A DNA stretch of 64,000 nucleotides from Blakeslea trispora (GCA_025331445.1 JAIWNE010000011.1:248001-312000); one strand, 5' to 3'; positions 24,179-35,742 are shown, counted from the first letter of the stretch. Program-made: numbers and translations. The notes: generated from the sequence alone by a model not told the origin.

Positions 24179-25550
24179 ATAGTGACAGCCTCATTAAGAA
24201 GAAGGCTTAATATCAATTTATTGACCATCTGTACACCAGTCCCTCCCTGTAACTAGTAGACATCGCTGAAGAGATAAATCAAGAGCAAAGACAGAAGATA
24301 GAAGAGCTCTGCCACTTGGTCATCAAGATAGAAGAATATGTTCCTCTGAGCCTTGTTGCATACTAAACTCAGCTATAGAAATGCTAAAAGAATGCTTATG
24401 ATGACCTGTATTTTGTTCTTTTGAAGAAATCCAAACTCTTGAAACAAAAGAAGCAAGATACTAATGATTGTCAAGTACCTCAGCTGTTTGAAATGCATGT
24501 GACTATTTGAGTATTACCTTGAATGTGGTTCACTAAAGTAAACCTCTCTTAGCTTGAAGAACTTGGACGCCTGGAGCAAGAACAAGAACAAGTCAAAAGC
24601 AGAGCTAGTTGAGCGCATCAATGACTTTATCAATATTTTCTTGAGAAGTACAAATTTGTATACCAAGACACAAACATTCAAAAAGACGGCTTAAGCTATC
24701 TTTACCTAAACATCTTTCTTCTTTTTTATACCTGGTGGTGAAGCTGTTGCTTGTTGTACACACATACCATTTCAGGAACAATAGCGGTTTCTAAAGTCAG
24801 ATTAATCATCACAACATTTGTCCTACTTGAACACATTTGAACGATAGATCAATCTGTTCAAATAATAGCAAATGGACCAACAACAAGCAATTGATGTGTT
24901 TGTTATGCAGCATGTAAGAAATAGTCAGTTACGATATCAGGATCAGTCATTAGCATAAATAGAGACAGAAGACACAAATTGAATAAAGATAAATTTTCTT
25001 TGGTCTAATTGACTTATTATTGTTATCAATTATACCGTGAATATTACATTACTCTGAGCACTAAAGAACCATTTTCAATAAACGAATAGAACTACTCTAA
25101 CGGTAGCAGTAGCAATTTTAGAGTGGCAGGTATTTCAAGCCCTACTCTATTACCAACAAAGCCAGCAACAGCATCAAGAAGAAAGATTTATATGATGATA
25201 AAAATAACAATGGTCAAGAGCTTGTCTACTGTGAATTCAAGGCCAGCAAAAACCTCTGTCGATATCAGCATGCAAAGAATCTAAGACTGAATCAAACAAT
25301 TCTTGCTGAATGCATGAAGGTGTGTGATGATGAGTGTATTATTGGGTTTAGTTGAGAGGGCAATATTATTCATTTATTTTAATGCCCATTTTTCTAACAT
25401 ATATTTTGGGGGCATTTTGCTGCATTATTTGCTTTGCAAGAAAAGCATGGGATCAATTATGCTAGAGCGGCCAATACTTTCTATGTGCTGGAAGAGCTGG
25501 GGGTATCGGATAGTGAATTCACCAGTATTGTGCTGTCTTTAACCGCTTGA
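24179..25550 (+). pseudogene. Decayed multi-exon gene with ExK nuclease-like segment (right arm; mirrored at about 16356-17729)
   Basis: Fragments in order: a coiled-coil-like frame from 24179 (MDSDSLIKKKA, FIDHLYTSPSL, VDIAEEINQEQRQKIEELC, NAYDDLYFVLLKKSK) interrupted by TAA/TAG at 24208, 24250, 24364, 24376 and 24385. Then about 24556-24693 (LKNLDAWSKNKNKSKAELV) and about 25122-25550 (ELVYCEFKASKNLC, HAKNLRLNQTILAECMK ... HGINYARAANTFYVLEELG), with stops at 25353, 25380 and 25395. No frameshift is needed inside the segments. EFKAS with its hydrophobic lead resembles the ExK strand of PD-(D/E)XK folds, so it may be a relative of the gene at 22.26-23.87. The function is not known. Confidence 0.5.
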
Positions 25551-25674
25551 ATGGTAATTTTGCTTTTGTGCAGACAATGCTTGATTTGTAGCTAGGACTT
25601 CTTCTTTTTCTTTTTTTCCTACTATAGGGTCACCTTGAGCATGTGTCATTGACAATAGAAAAGGCAGCACACAG

Positions 25675-25720
<46 letters not shown>

Positions 25721-27163
25721 AACATGGCAGTACACTTTCACACTTGTTTTACTGCAGTTAAGAAGGAGGGAAGAGCCTTTAGAAAACAAAACTGTCTTTG
25801 TTTGTCCTTTTCCCATTAAGAAGGCGATATTAGTATTTCGAAATGTTATAGATCGTGAAAGCTAGCCTAGAAGCCTTGATTGAGGTTCATTCATGATTGA
25901 ACTTTGTCAGAGATAATGACTTGTTTCTATGGAATGATGCCTAAAGCTGCTTTAATGATAATAGGGTGTGTTTATTCCTTTCTCTTGCTGCTTGAACAGA
26001 GTGCGCTAAATAGGACTAAAGAGGATATAAATGAACATTATGCACTGTATGCACCGTATGCAGGCTTAGTTTAAGCAAAGCTAGCTCGGACCATGGCAAT
26101 GTAATCATCAGTAGCTTTAGCATACTCGGCAGTTGTGGCTTCAACCAGACATTTATTCAACGCATCAGTCTTGGCATCTAAGCCGATGATGGTATTTTTG
26201 ATAGATTTAGCATACCTTGAGACAAGGAAAATGATACCCTCTTTGCTAAAGCGTGACTTTAAGGCATCTGAAATCTTAGAACCAAGGTCGGTAATAACGG
26301 CTCCAATCTTTTAACCCTCTTCGTCTGATGTAGGCGTCTTTATCATACGGCAACTATCAGAGACAGCAACAATAGTAGTTTTGAGGGCTTGTTTCTTGGA
26401 TCGAAAATTAGGGATAAAAGCAGCAAGGCTAATGGGGTATAATATCTCTACGATAGAATTTATAATAGGTTCATTTATTGTTTATTTCTATTCATGGTTC
26501 TAAATCAATAACCCTAAATAGACGAAGGTCAAGCTGCACTTTCTACATGTATAATAAAAAGTCTAAGGCACATTACTGTTTCACTTTACTGATGTCTGAC
26601 AACAACAAAGATAGCATCAGTGAGCAAGGAGCTTGTTAGCTGCAGCTAATGTTATTGCTTGTCTCTGCCCAAAAATTATTTTATATGTATAAGAATGATA
26701 CCAGTAAAGCAAGTTAAATGAGGATACTAGTATCGTTGTTATGGGGCGATATAACAGTGATTGCAACTTCATAGAAAGACGCAATTTATATAACCTAAGC
26801 TTTCTGCACCGCATCTGTATGTTTGACTTTATTTTTTTTTAAGTTTAAGCAATATTATCGATAAGGGGTACCATGGCATATAAAACAACTACTACTGCAT
26901 AACAGTACAAATTGTGCTTATTATACTCTAAACATATCATGTAAGAGAGAGCTGTTTAGCGTTGTATAAGTATGTAGCGCGATACGGAGTTCTACTTACG
27001 AGAGCCCTTGTTAATGCCAATAACGAAGGTAAGATGACAAGATCGAAGTGAAAAGGACTATAAAAACTGCAGTCAACAATCTTGTAACACTCTCCAAAGG
27101 AAAGAAAAATATTTAATAAGAACAACAAGAGCAAAGCAGAAAAGTTGTGCGCTAGCTGCTCAG

Positions 27164-27505
27164 GCTCCTGGAAGCTTTACGGTAGCGCGAAGGACAACTC
27201 AGGGCAACCTCGAAGCACTGAGCGGGCTTTGCAACACGAGAGAAAAAAAGTTGATTAAGGATGAGGTTTGGGGTGACAACACTTAGTGGTTTAAACTGCT
27301 CAGACTCCTGGAAGCTTTACGGTAGCGCGAAGGACAACTCAGGGCAACCTCGAAGCACTGAGCGGGCTTTGCAACACGAGAGAAAAAAAGTTGATTAAGG
27401 ATGAGGTTTGGGGTGACAACACTTAGTGGTTTAAACTGCTCAGACTCCTGGAAGCTTTACGGTAGCGCGAAGGACAACTCAGGGCAACCTCGAAGCACTG
27501 AGCCC
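27164..27505. repeat. 140-bp tandem repeat, three copies (right arm)
   Basis: The mirrored counterpart of the left-arm array. The ends CGAAGCACTGAGC occur at about 27223, 27363 and 27503, giving a clean 140-bp period and one more unit than the left arm. Confidence 0.9.
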
Positions 27506-28889
27506 GGATCAAACGAGTTGATCCTTAGAATAAAAAAAAAATGGTTTGTAGTAGAAGAAAGAGTAAAGTTCCGCACGCTATTCTTTTCGCACTGCTGGTT
27601 TTTAACTTAGATTTCGTCGTTTGTACCAAAATGTTCGGCGTTTGTTACCATTGATTTCGTCGTTTGACACCATTGATTTCGTTGAATTTTATATAGCTTA
27701 AAAAATGATAGATTCTAAGAAATAATCGCATAGAATAATAATGTCATTCTTTGATGACAGATATCCTAAGGAAAGGAAGAAGCCAACATTTGCATTTCTA
27801 ACATAAGACCACTCACTTTTGTATAATTAAGAGAATAATTTGAAATGAATAAACTAGAAATATCGCAGACAAATCAATACTGCTGTGTCAAGTGTACAAC
27901 ACAGCATAACAAACAATCAATCCACTTGGTAAAAGCAAATAAATAAAGAATTAAGTTACGTGGCAAAACAATGTTAATAAATGTACCTGTCAGTGAGACA
28001 AGTAAAGCATACAAGACGTGGTGCCTGTATGACCTCCTGTAAATGATACAATTGATTTAACCTTATTTTGCAATGGACTTTGACCTAGAAGCAAAACGGA
28101 ATAAATGATCTATGACACAGACTAGTATAATATAAACAGACACTATATTTGTTGAATTAAACAGTAATTCTTTATCTGATTCTAATCACTTTTGACACCT
28201 GATAAATCAGTCCCCTCTCTTTCATTTTAATAAAGAAATCGAATTCCCTCTCACTGAATTTTCCTGATACTCCAAATATTACAAAACTACTCTTATTCTA
28301 CGCGATTATTTCTTAGAATCTATCATTTTTTAAGCTATATAAAATTCAACGAAATCAATGGTGTCAAACGACGAAATCAATGGTAACAAACGACGAAATC
28401 AATGGTGTCAAAAAACGAAATTTAATCATATTTCTTATTTTGTATTCGAGTGTCTCAATCAATTCTGTTAGAATTCATTTCGACACTTGAATCTGAATTT
28501 TTTGTCAGCGCAATACCGACGTTGATGAGACGAAGACTGAAAATGTGGTACACACCCGCCCCTCTTTCTGGTCTCGTTTCTTCCAGTGACTCTTATTTTG
28601 TTTTGTTATTTTTATTATTATTTAGTTTACCCTCCCTTCAAAAAAAAATTGAATTGAATTGAAGTGCTTAGCACGAAAGATATAAGGGAAAGGGTATTTA
28701 TTATTTTTTATCATATTTAAAGGAAAATAAAGCGTGGCTCAGAGAGCATGTACCACATTTTCAGTCTTCGTCTCATCAACGTCGGTATTTTTTGTCAGCG
28801 CAATTCGAGTTTTTTACTAGCGCAATCTAAAAATTTTTTAAGTACAATCTTTTTCTGTTGGAGTGCAATCTATTTCCGGAAAAGGTGTA

Positions 28890-29318
28890 TTCAATTTCTA
28901 CATTTTAGTCTGTTGATGTTGAATTTGTTTATTATGCATCCAATCCCGTATTAGTCTTGACAATCTCAGCTATTGAATAACAGCAATACAACAAGAGATT
29001 TTTTTTCTGAGGTTATCATTCCTTCTTCTTCTTGGCTTTACTTGTTGGAAAATGCTTAGATGTGCTTAGGAATGAAATGGTAGTCCAGCTGTATAGATGA
29101 AAAGATTCATTTCAACTATAGAGCAGGATAGTTCTTTTCATAAAGGAAAATTTAATTGTGTTGGTCAGTGTGTAATTTGCAACAGACGATTAGATTAACA
29201 TCTTCTTTAACTTGTAAAGAAGTTATTGTTTTGTTTTTGATATTTCAAGTACTCAAAGCCTTGATGCTTATTAGCTGCTATTTATCATCTAAGCATCCTG
29301 GTAATTTTTTTTAAAGTC
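28890..29318. other. Short spacer between giant palindrome and PiggyBac region
   Basis: AT-rich, without open frames or repeats that I can recognise. It shows no similarity to the sequence left of 13156. Confidence 0.5.
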
Positions 29319-29319
29319 C

Positions 29320-31690
29320 TTAATGGGTGGACGTAACTCCGAAAAGCCACTTTCGGCTTCACTTTGAAAAAGCATAACTCGTATCATAATAAAGTTACAA
29401 GCCTAAAACTTTGTATATCAAAACCTTCACATATCAATTGCATTGTGTACGATTTTCAGCTTTGTACGAGATGTTTTGTTCTGCCAGCTCTGATCATTCA
29501 ATTTCGCTTGTAGGACGTAAATTCTAGAAGCCGAAAGTGGCTTCATTTTTGTCAACCTATAAGTTAAACATAAAGTTATCAAAAATGCGTCAAAATATCA
29601 CAAATGAAAGAGATTTATTCAAAGATTTTGCTGATACCGTTCAATCGTTTTTTCTTCGATATGAACGGCACAGCAGACAAAGCACAAAGACAAATTTTCA
29701 TCGCATTTACAGCGGAAGGAAGTCCGACACTTGCACTTCTTACAGAGCCTGCGTCTCTTTTCACCTATAGACACAGGGTGATGAGGTACGTTCTGACCCC
29801 CTGGAACCATTGAACGAGTTACAACCGGCTGGCTGTGGTTTCCAGAGGGTCCCTCTTTACCCTGTGTCAAGTGTGACAGGAGCGAGACGCAAAGTTTCCA
29901 CCGAAACTCACCATGCTTCATCCCCTTTCCTTTCTCAGCAAAGGTGATGTATGCCAAAAAGGCATTTGCCTCGGCAACACCAAGAAAGAAAGCCAAGCAA
30001 CGAACCATTGACCGGTCACTCTTCATCGCATCATGGAAAGAGGCCATGTAATCTCTCCGGTTGTTGGCATTGTCAACGGCCCCTATTTAAATTTTTAGAA
30101 TTTTATCATCAAACAATCACTTTTTTATATACCTTTGTTTGCTGAGTATTCATCAAACACAAGTGGTCTGTTGCATGACTTCACCTGGCCGTCTTTCATT
30201 CTTCGTATGATTTGGCTGCCATCCTTGGTGAGACCACAGCTGGCGACCAAGGCCCTGGGCTTGATATCTTTGTAGGCGCATACAAAGATATCACCTTGTC
30301 TAGCCCTTTTGCTGACCTTGGCACCAAAGTCATCACCAAGAGCAGCAACCAAATCATCCCGGGGCATCCCACGAGGCCAGTACATTCTCTTTTTGACCTG
30401 CATTATAGAATACAGGCCTTCATTGAGTAATCTTCTTGCCATAGCTGGCGAACCAAAAAGAGAATCACCAACTATGGTTCTACCAGAATAGAACCAAGGC
30501 TCAGTAAGGCGCAAGACCGTCGCTATAGTTTTCAGAGTACCTTGTGACTCAAATCGTCTGACGGTCTTGTCGCCAACTGGATCCAATCTGAGAATACAGA
30601 AAGTTTCGCAATCGGCCAAGGTTTTGTACTCTTGACCGATTGAGTGGGGCTTTCTTGGGATCTTCACCACGTTAGGCATGCCTTTACCGAGCCACTGGTT
30701 CATGCTTTCATCTACGCACAAGTATTTTCCTGGTACCATTGCTTGGACTAAATTGTCGTTGTATGCAGCGATGAATCGACGAAGCTGATACAACGAATCC
30801 TCTTTTTGGCTACAACAATCATATTAAGTACTTTTGCAATTAAACAAAACATTTGACTTACTTTGCAATGTTAGGAATCTCAAACGTAAACATAGAGGTC
30901 AAACTTCTGAATCTCTCAATGGTCATAAAATCAGCAAAGGTAAAGTTGAAACCAAAAGGACTTTCGCTCTTTCCCCAAAACAGTTCCAAATCAGCATTGG
31001 AGAACATTGTCATGATCAAACACATGGTGACCCAAAGCAAGAATTCGTTCCAGTTTAGCTCCGCCCAACCTGGACAAGCGCTTCTTGCATTGATGTTGAT
31101 CTTGTCGATCACATCAAGAAAGTGCTCTTGGGGCAAGAAGCGCAAAAAGTAATCGGCGGGCGAAGCGACTCGGCTGTTCTCCATGTTCATCTTGCTCTTC
31201 CCGATGAATGAAGCACCACTTGTTGCTCTTGTGTCAAAGACAACTTCCTGGTCGACCCATTCACTGTCGACGTTGACAGTTTCGTTTACAGAAACTTCTT
31301 CTTCGCTTGGTGATGATGAGCTGCTTTCCGAAGAAGCCTCATCATTTGCGGCAGCAGCATCTATGGTCACAGCAGCTTGTCTGCTGGATTCAGCAGCAAC
31401 CTGAGCTTCAACAGGTGCCTTTTCAACAAACCTGGTGGAGATACATGCTGCACTCAACTGAATTTGGCGGCCATTGAGTGCATTAAACTCAATGCCGTAA
31501 AAAACCTTGTTACCTTCTTCAACACGGTTACAAATGGTTCCAAAAAGACGAGAACCTGGTTGTCTGAAATCGTGAGTTGCTTCCAGCAATCTGGCAACTT
31601 CAGTTCCTACTAAGTAGCGACCGTTGACGGATACTCTTTGGTTTAAAGCGAGGTTTTGATTGCGAGACATTGCGGGTTTTTAATAAAATT
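29320..31690 (-). mobile_element. PiggyBac-family element (left boundary tentative, right end not found)
   Basis: It contains a complete-looking transposase gene (29619-31670). A TTAA at 29320-29323 directly precedes TGGGTGGACGTAACTCC. The block GGACGTAA...AGCC recurs at about 29516 next to a reversed AGCCGAAAGTGGCT, resembling subterminal repeats. PiggyBac elements integrate at TTAA. I do not see a matching inverted terminus upstream of the gene near 31.7-33 kb, so the right end may be degraded or too diverged for me to see. Confidence 0.55.
29619..31670 (-). CDS. PiggyBac-type transposase (DDE_Tnp_1_7)
   Basis: Three exons: 31670-30862, 30809-30133, 30082-29619, giving 649 residues with no stop or frameshift. 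The catalytic Asp set is visible: CVDESMNQW (about D303), IVGDSLFGS (about D385) and AVDNANNRRDY (about D499). Upstream, ADYFLRFLP and LELFWG..SPFGF resemble the N-terminal region of the family. The C-terminus carries a compact Cys-rich domain (CKKCKCRTSFRCKC, then CFVCC), as PiggyBac proteins use to bind terminal repeats. An acidic Ser/Glu-rich region follows a small globular N-terminus. The integrity suggests recent activity or domestication; which one cannot be told here. Confidence 0.88.
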
Positions 31691-31999
31691 TAATGGAAAT
31701 AGAAAATGAAATTAAAGAAAAAAGTAAAGAATAGACGAAAGCTTTTGTTAGAAAAAGGTCATCCGAATTCAATTCTAACATCATCCTACGATTTTTCATA
31801 TCTGAAAGTGATATGTGTCAACTTATTAAATTCTTCATGCAACTTTTTATTATGTAAAATATGCGGGTGAAAATGACTTGATGAGGGAAAGGATGAAATA
31901 GGTATGAAATGGATGAAAAGAGAGAGAGAGGGGGGGGAAGGAAGGAACTAGAGTGGGATGGGTTTGGGTAGACGATCAGTGTAAAGAATTTGAGGTTCT

Positions 32000-32530
32000 A
32001 CATGAGTAGGGAAGCAAGAGATGTAAGACAAAGTGGTAGAGGCAGAGAAAGGAGTGGTTGGGAACACATTACACCAGTGAGCTTACCAGATACCTTAAAG
32101 AGTGCAAACAAAAATTTGGTATTGGAAGAGCGAAAACTTAGAGGCCAGTAGAAATGGATCGGATTTGAGGGTTGATATAGCAGTAAACAGGTAACCAAAC
32201 TATAAATTTGATAAGGTATAACAAGAAGAAATGAGTCAAGGATTCAGACGCTTCAGAACGGATATGGCAAGGAGAGGAGAAGAGTGCTCGAGAGGCGTAG
32301 TTTGATGTAGTTAGGAATGAATGATAAGTTTTGTCGTGTACCGAGAAATATTCCGAGTACAGTGTGTCGTTACCGAGAATTGAGAAACTAGTACAAGTCA
32401 TGTGCCCATAGTTAGGATCAAGGGGTTCTACTCGATATAAGGCTTTTGTGGTGCCATACCCTAATCTTACTCTCTGTTTTTCATCATCCGCCTTTCGCAT
32501 TGATTCCATTTAATCAAGTACATTCGATTG
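32000..32530 (-). pseudogene. Fragment of a non-LTR (LINE) retrotransposon C-terminus
   Basis: On the minus strand, 32509-32138 reads LGYGTTKALYRVEPLDPNYG and ALFSSPCHIRSEASESLTHF, followed by IKFIVW. The C...E..TH(F)...(C)...VW pattern is that of the zinc-knuckle tail after the reverse transcriptase of fungal LINEs. No RT core is present. A purine-rich stretch (GA and G runs) lies at about 31917-31950. It is a remnant only. Confidence 0.5.
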
Positions 32531-33189
32531 GTCATTATACAAATCTACCATGTTCTTTTAGTAACCACAAGTACCTACACAAATTCATACCGTTGGGTTT
32601 AATAGTGAAAGCCATTGAAAATTTATGAGTTGAATAGAAACAAATTTTGAAAAAAAAAATAAGGCCTTTTTGTTCTGTAATACACTGCTTTAGGTGCATA
32701 CCAAAATTGTGTCATTGAAGTCCGCTTGGTTGCTACTTTCTCTTTAAGCTTTATGTGATACAGGAATAATAAGAGGAAAGAAAACTACTTTTAATCAATT
32801 AGGGCACCGATTCTGCAATCAATTGTTTTATATTGTTTACCATTAAAATTGACCAAATGTGGAGAAGAGACAAGAAAAAATGCGAGAGAGAATAGAGAAT
32901 AACTTAAATGACATGAGTTATTCTTGTCTTGAGAATCTATCTGTCATTGTCCAAGTGATGCATTATGTTTACTTGAGTATTTCCTTTTACCAACAAACGA
33001 TTCTTTTAGCCGACAAGTTTACTAAATCCCCATAGCTTATAGTGTTGTGCAATAAAGTAATCGACACATTTCCTGCAGACTATACTGATTTTGTATTACG
33101 TACACAAAAATCCATATTGGCCAAATTCATTAATGGCCTAATGTTGTACTAGATCGTAGCAACAACTTTATTTTTGAACACACACATAC
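32531..33189. other. Intergenic region upstream of the arabinanase gene
   Basis: AT-rich sequence with no recognisable ORF. The promoter of the GH43 gene presumably lies in its right part. Confidence 0.5.
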
Positions 33190-33198
33190 ATATATGTA

Positions 33199-33206
33199 TA
33201 TAAATA
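33199..33206 (+). promoter_or_regulatory. TATA box (TATAAATA) of the GH43 gene
   Basis: TATAAATA lies 71 bp upstream of the chosen ATG. It is followed by a CT-rich stretch (TTCTTCTTCTCTCTCTCTC) typical of strong fungal transcription starts. This supports a start at 33277 and a well-expressed secreted enzyme. Confidence 0.65.
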
Positions 33207-33276
33207 AGCATTGTTTCTTCTTCTCTCTCTCTCTTTTTTTAAATTATTCTTAAAGAAAACATCTATACCATTAAAG

Positions 33277-34218
33277 ATGAGAAAAACAAGCTTAGCCCTC
33301 ATCCTTCAACTTTTTGTCACTCAAATCTATGCCGCTTGGCCTCCTGGACCCGGCGCTGTCAAGGGCGATATTATTGTCCATGATCCTGCCATGATCAAGC
33401 GCGGTGATACCTACTATGTCTTTGGCACACACGATGCTGTTAGTATCAAGAAATCAACTGATAGAACCAACTTCAAGCACGTTGGTTCTGCTATTCCTTT
33501 CGTTGGTGGTGCTGATGTCTGGGCCCCTGATGTCTCGGAACACAATGGTCAATACTGGTTGTATTATGCTAAATCCTCTTTTGGTAGTCAAGACAGCTGT
33601 ATCTATTTGGCCACCAGTCCTACTCTTGAAGTAGGCTCTTATACCGATAAGGGTTCTGTCATCTGTTCCAAGCGTGGCGACCCTTATAATGCTATCGATC
33701 CTAACTTTGTTCGCGATCTTCAAGGTAACAATTGGCTATCTTTTGGCTCTTTCTTTGGTGGTATCTATATTGTTCAATTGGACGGCAATGGTAAAGTAAA
33801 GGCTGGAGCAAAACCTAACTTGATTGCCAAGCGATCTGGTACAAATGCCATAGAAGGACCCTTTATTTACGTACACAACAACAAGTACTATCTCTTTACC
33901 TCTTGGGGTAACTGCTGTGTGGACCCTAGCAATGTCAAGAAAAAGAGTAATGCTCCTTATAACATCAGAGCCTGTCGCTCTAACAGCATCACAGGCCCTT
34001 ATGTTGACGCAGCCGGTGTTTCTTGTACGAATGGTGGTGGTCTTGAGATTCTTAAGGGACAAACTGGCATTTGGGGTGTTGGTGGTCAAGGTGTTTTCAG
34101 AGATGGTGACAAAGATATTCTATACTATCACTACTATGATTCTAATGCTAACTATGCTGCTAAGCTTGGTATCAACTACATGAAATGGGATCAAAACGAC
34201 TGGCCTGTTGCTTACTAA
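33277..34218 (+). CDS. Secreted GH43 endo-1,5-alpha-L-arabinanase
   Basis: One exon, 313 residues. A signal peptide of about 19 residues (LALILQLFVTQIYA) is followed by WPPGPGAVKGDIIVHDPAM. The three catalytic carboxylates of the five-bladed propeller are visible: D36 in VHDPAM (base), D141 in NAIDPNF (pKa modulator) and E193 in AIEGPF (acid). ADVWAPDVS and SFGSFFGGIY are conserved. It should cleave the arabinan side chains of pectin outside the cell, fitting a saprotrophic plant-degrading lifestyle. The intron-less structure with a strong TATA box stands out among the intron-rich neighbours; horizontal origin is possible but not shown. The open frame extends 22 codons upstream, but the signal peptide fixes the start. 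Confidence 0.95.
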   Translation: MRKTSLALILQLFVTQIYAAWPPGPGAVKGDIIVHDPAMIKRGDTYYVFGTHDAVSIKKSTDRTNFKHVGSAIPFVGGADVWAPDVSEHNGQYWLYYAKSSFGSQDSCIYLATSPTLEVGSYTDKGSVICSKRGDPYNAIDPNFVRDLQGNNWLSFGSFFGGIYIVQLDGNGKVKAGAKPNLIAKRSGTNAIEGPFIYVHNNKYYLFTSWGNCCVDPSNVKKKSNAPYNIRACRSNSITGPYVDAAGVSCTNGGGLEILKGQTGIWGVGGQGVFRDGDKDILYYHYYDSNANYAAKLGINYMKWDQNDWPVAY

Positions 34219-34295
34219 ACCTATCAATTTTCCCCTACTCTTCTCTATTTATTTCTAAAAAAAAAGCAAAAAGTGTAATAAAGTTTTATGAATGC

Positions 34296-35306
34296 TTAAT
34301 TATTTCTTTTGTGAATCAACTGTTCAGGATGTTTTTGAACTGTAAACTTGGCTAAATCATTGGGCAAACCAATTGCCTTTGCACTATAGAAAAATACATG
34401 TTAACCTTCCTGTCCAACAAAACTATAGAATACTTACAAATAAAAGATGTCGGCAGGATTACGAATTTCGGAAACAAATTCTGCTTCACTTGATATAATA
34501 AGCTTATGGCCTTTTGTATGCTCAAACAATTGCTTTGCTAGTTGCATTGTATAGGTCTTTAACTGATTGTCTACAGTATATTTTAGTCAATCATTTGTCT
34601 TTTTCTCGTACTATCTATCTTCATCTACCTCGTATTGAAGGGGCGTAACATAATTCAAAGTAGATGTTTCTACCTACAGCAGATTGTATATCTGTTGCTC
34701 TTAGCTCGAAAGCCATACGCTCTTTGCAGTCGAGCGAAATGAGATCAATATCATAAAATGTGCATGCCAAGTGAAATACAGCAAGCGAGCTTGTTCTTAT
34801 GGAAACCAAGTCAAATTGCGATTTCAATGGCTTGATCTCTTCCTAAAAGATAGACGAAATACATAAGAACATACATAAGCTCAGAAAGTATAATCAAACA
34901 GAGATTACATGAGACAAAGGCTTATCTGTCTGTACTGTAAGACGGTGTATGATTCTGAGAGAATGATTGGATTGAAGTGTAGAGATATCAAACAGGTCGG
35001 TGACTTCAATTGGCTTCAAAGGCTATAGATGATCTTTTTTGATTAACTTTTTGGGTTGTCCTTTTAAAGTAGCTTCAGCTTACTTTTCCCTTGCCAATAG
35101 TGTCGACCGTATAATTGAGAGCAACAGTACAGTCATTGACTGGATAAATAAGATAAAGAGCAAGTTAATTTATGCCCTCATTTTTTTTATAAAGAGAAAC
35201 TAGTAAACATTTTACAGCGTGATAATCGAGAAAGAATAAGCTTTAATCTGTCTATCGCAGTACGATCAGGCTGGAAGGAAATGGGTATGTTGAGATCGTA
35301 GGTCAT
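34296..35306 (-). CDS. RPP1: RNase P/MRP protein subunit p30 (Rpp1)
   Basis: Six exons on the minus strand, ATG at 35306 and TAA at 34296-34298. The protein begins MTYDLNIPISFQPD, continues with KSQFDLVSIRTSSLAVFHLA, YDIDLISLDCKERMAFELR and GRNIYFELCYAPSIRG, then TKGHKLIISSEAEFVSEIR and ends PEQLIHKRNN. These are the characteristic strands of the TIM-barrel-like p30 subunit (buried DLISLD, YFELCYAP, SSEA). It supports tRNA 5' maturation by RNase P and rRNA processing by RNase MRP in the nucleus. It is tail-to-tail with the GH43 gene, about 77 bp apart. Confidence 0.9.
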
Positions 35307-35742
35307 GGAAATAGTACACGACTTTAAAAAGTAAAAGAGCAGAAAGCAAGTGGCTTATCTGTATGATTGCATGAAAAAAAAAATTGGCTCTTGTCGATCA
35401 GCCAATCATATAAAAGACATTTTTTATCATCGAATATTTTAATATTTAGAGAGCAAGATAGAAAATAGCTTGCTTTGTATTCAAGATATGACTACATTTC
35501 ATACTCTCAATTGGAGATAAGAGAGAGTATATTCTGTCTCAAAGCAAGCAAGTGTGCCCTGCTTGGATATGAGATTGAAGCTAATTGGCTTTTACAAAAT
35601 AGTCCATATGTGTAAATCTTCAAGCCATAAAAAGCTCTTCTTTCTAGCCAACTAGGAAATAAGATTTCATTGACAGTACGAGGCATTCAAGTTGAAAGCA
35701 AAAATAGCATGACTTTTTATTGTCTGACAAAAGGAATACTTT

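Larger units (their letters stand above)
21219..28889. repeat. Right arm of giant inverted repeat
   Basis: A 7.67-kb arm mirroring 13156-20690, ending GGAAAAGGTG-TA. It carries three copies of the 140-bp unit where the left arm has two. The flanking host sequences beyond the two ends are unrelated to each other, so the palindrome stops at the terminal repeats. Confidence 0.95.

Noticed and set aside
13156..28889. The giant palindrome as a pure assembly fold-back artefact
   Set aside because: The arms end at transposon-like termini with different host DNA outside, the centre is unique, and the arms differ in a 140-bp repeat unit. An artefact would normally turn around at one point and reproduce host flanks. 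I cannot exclude it without reads, so it is kept as a stated test.
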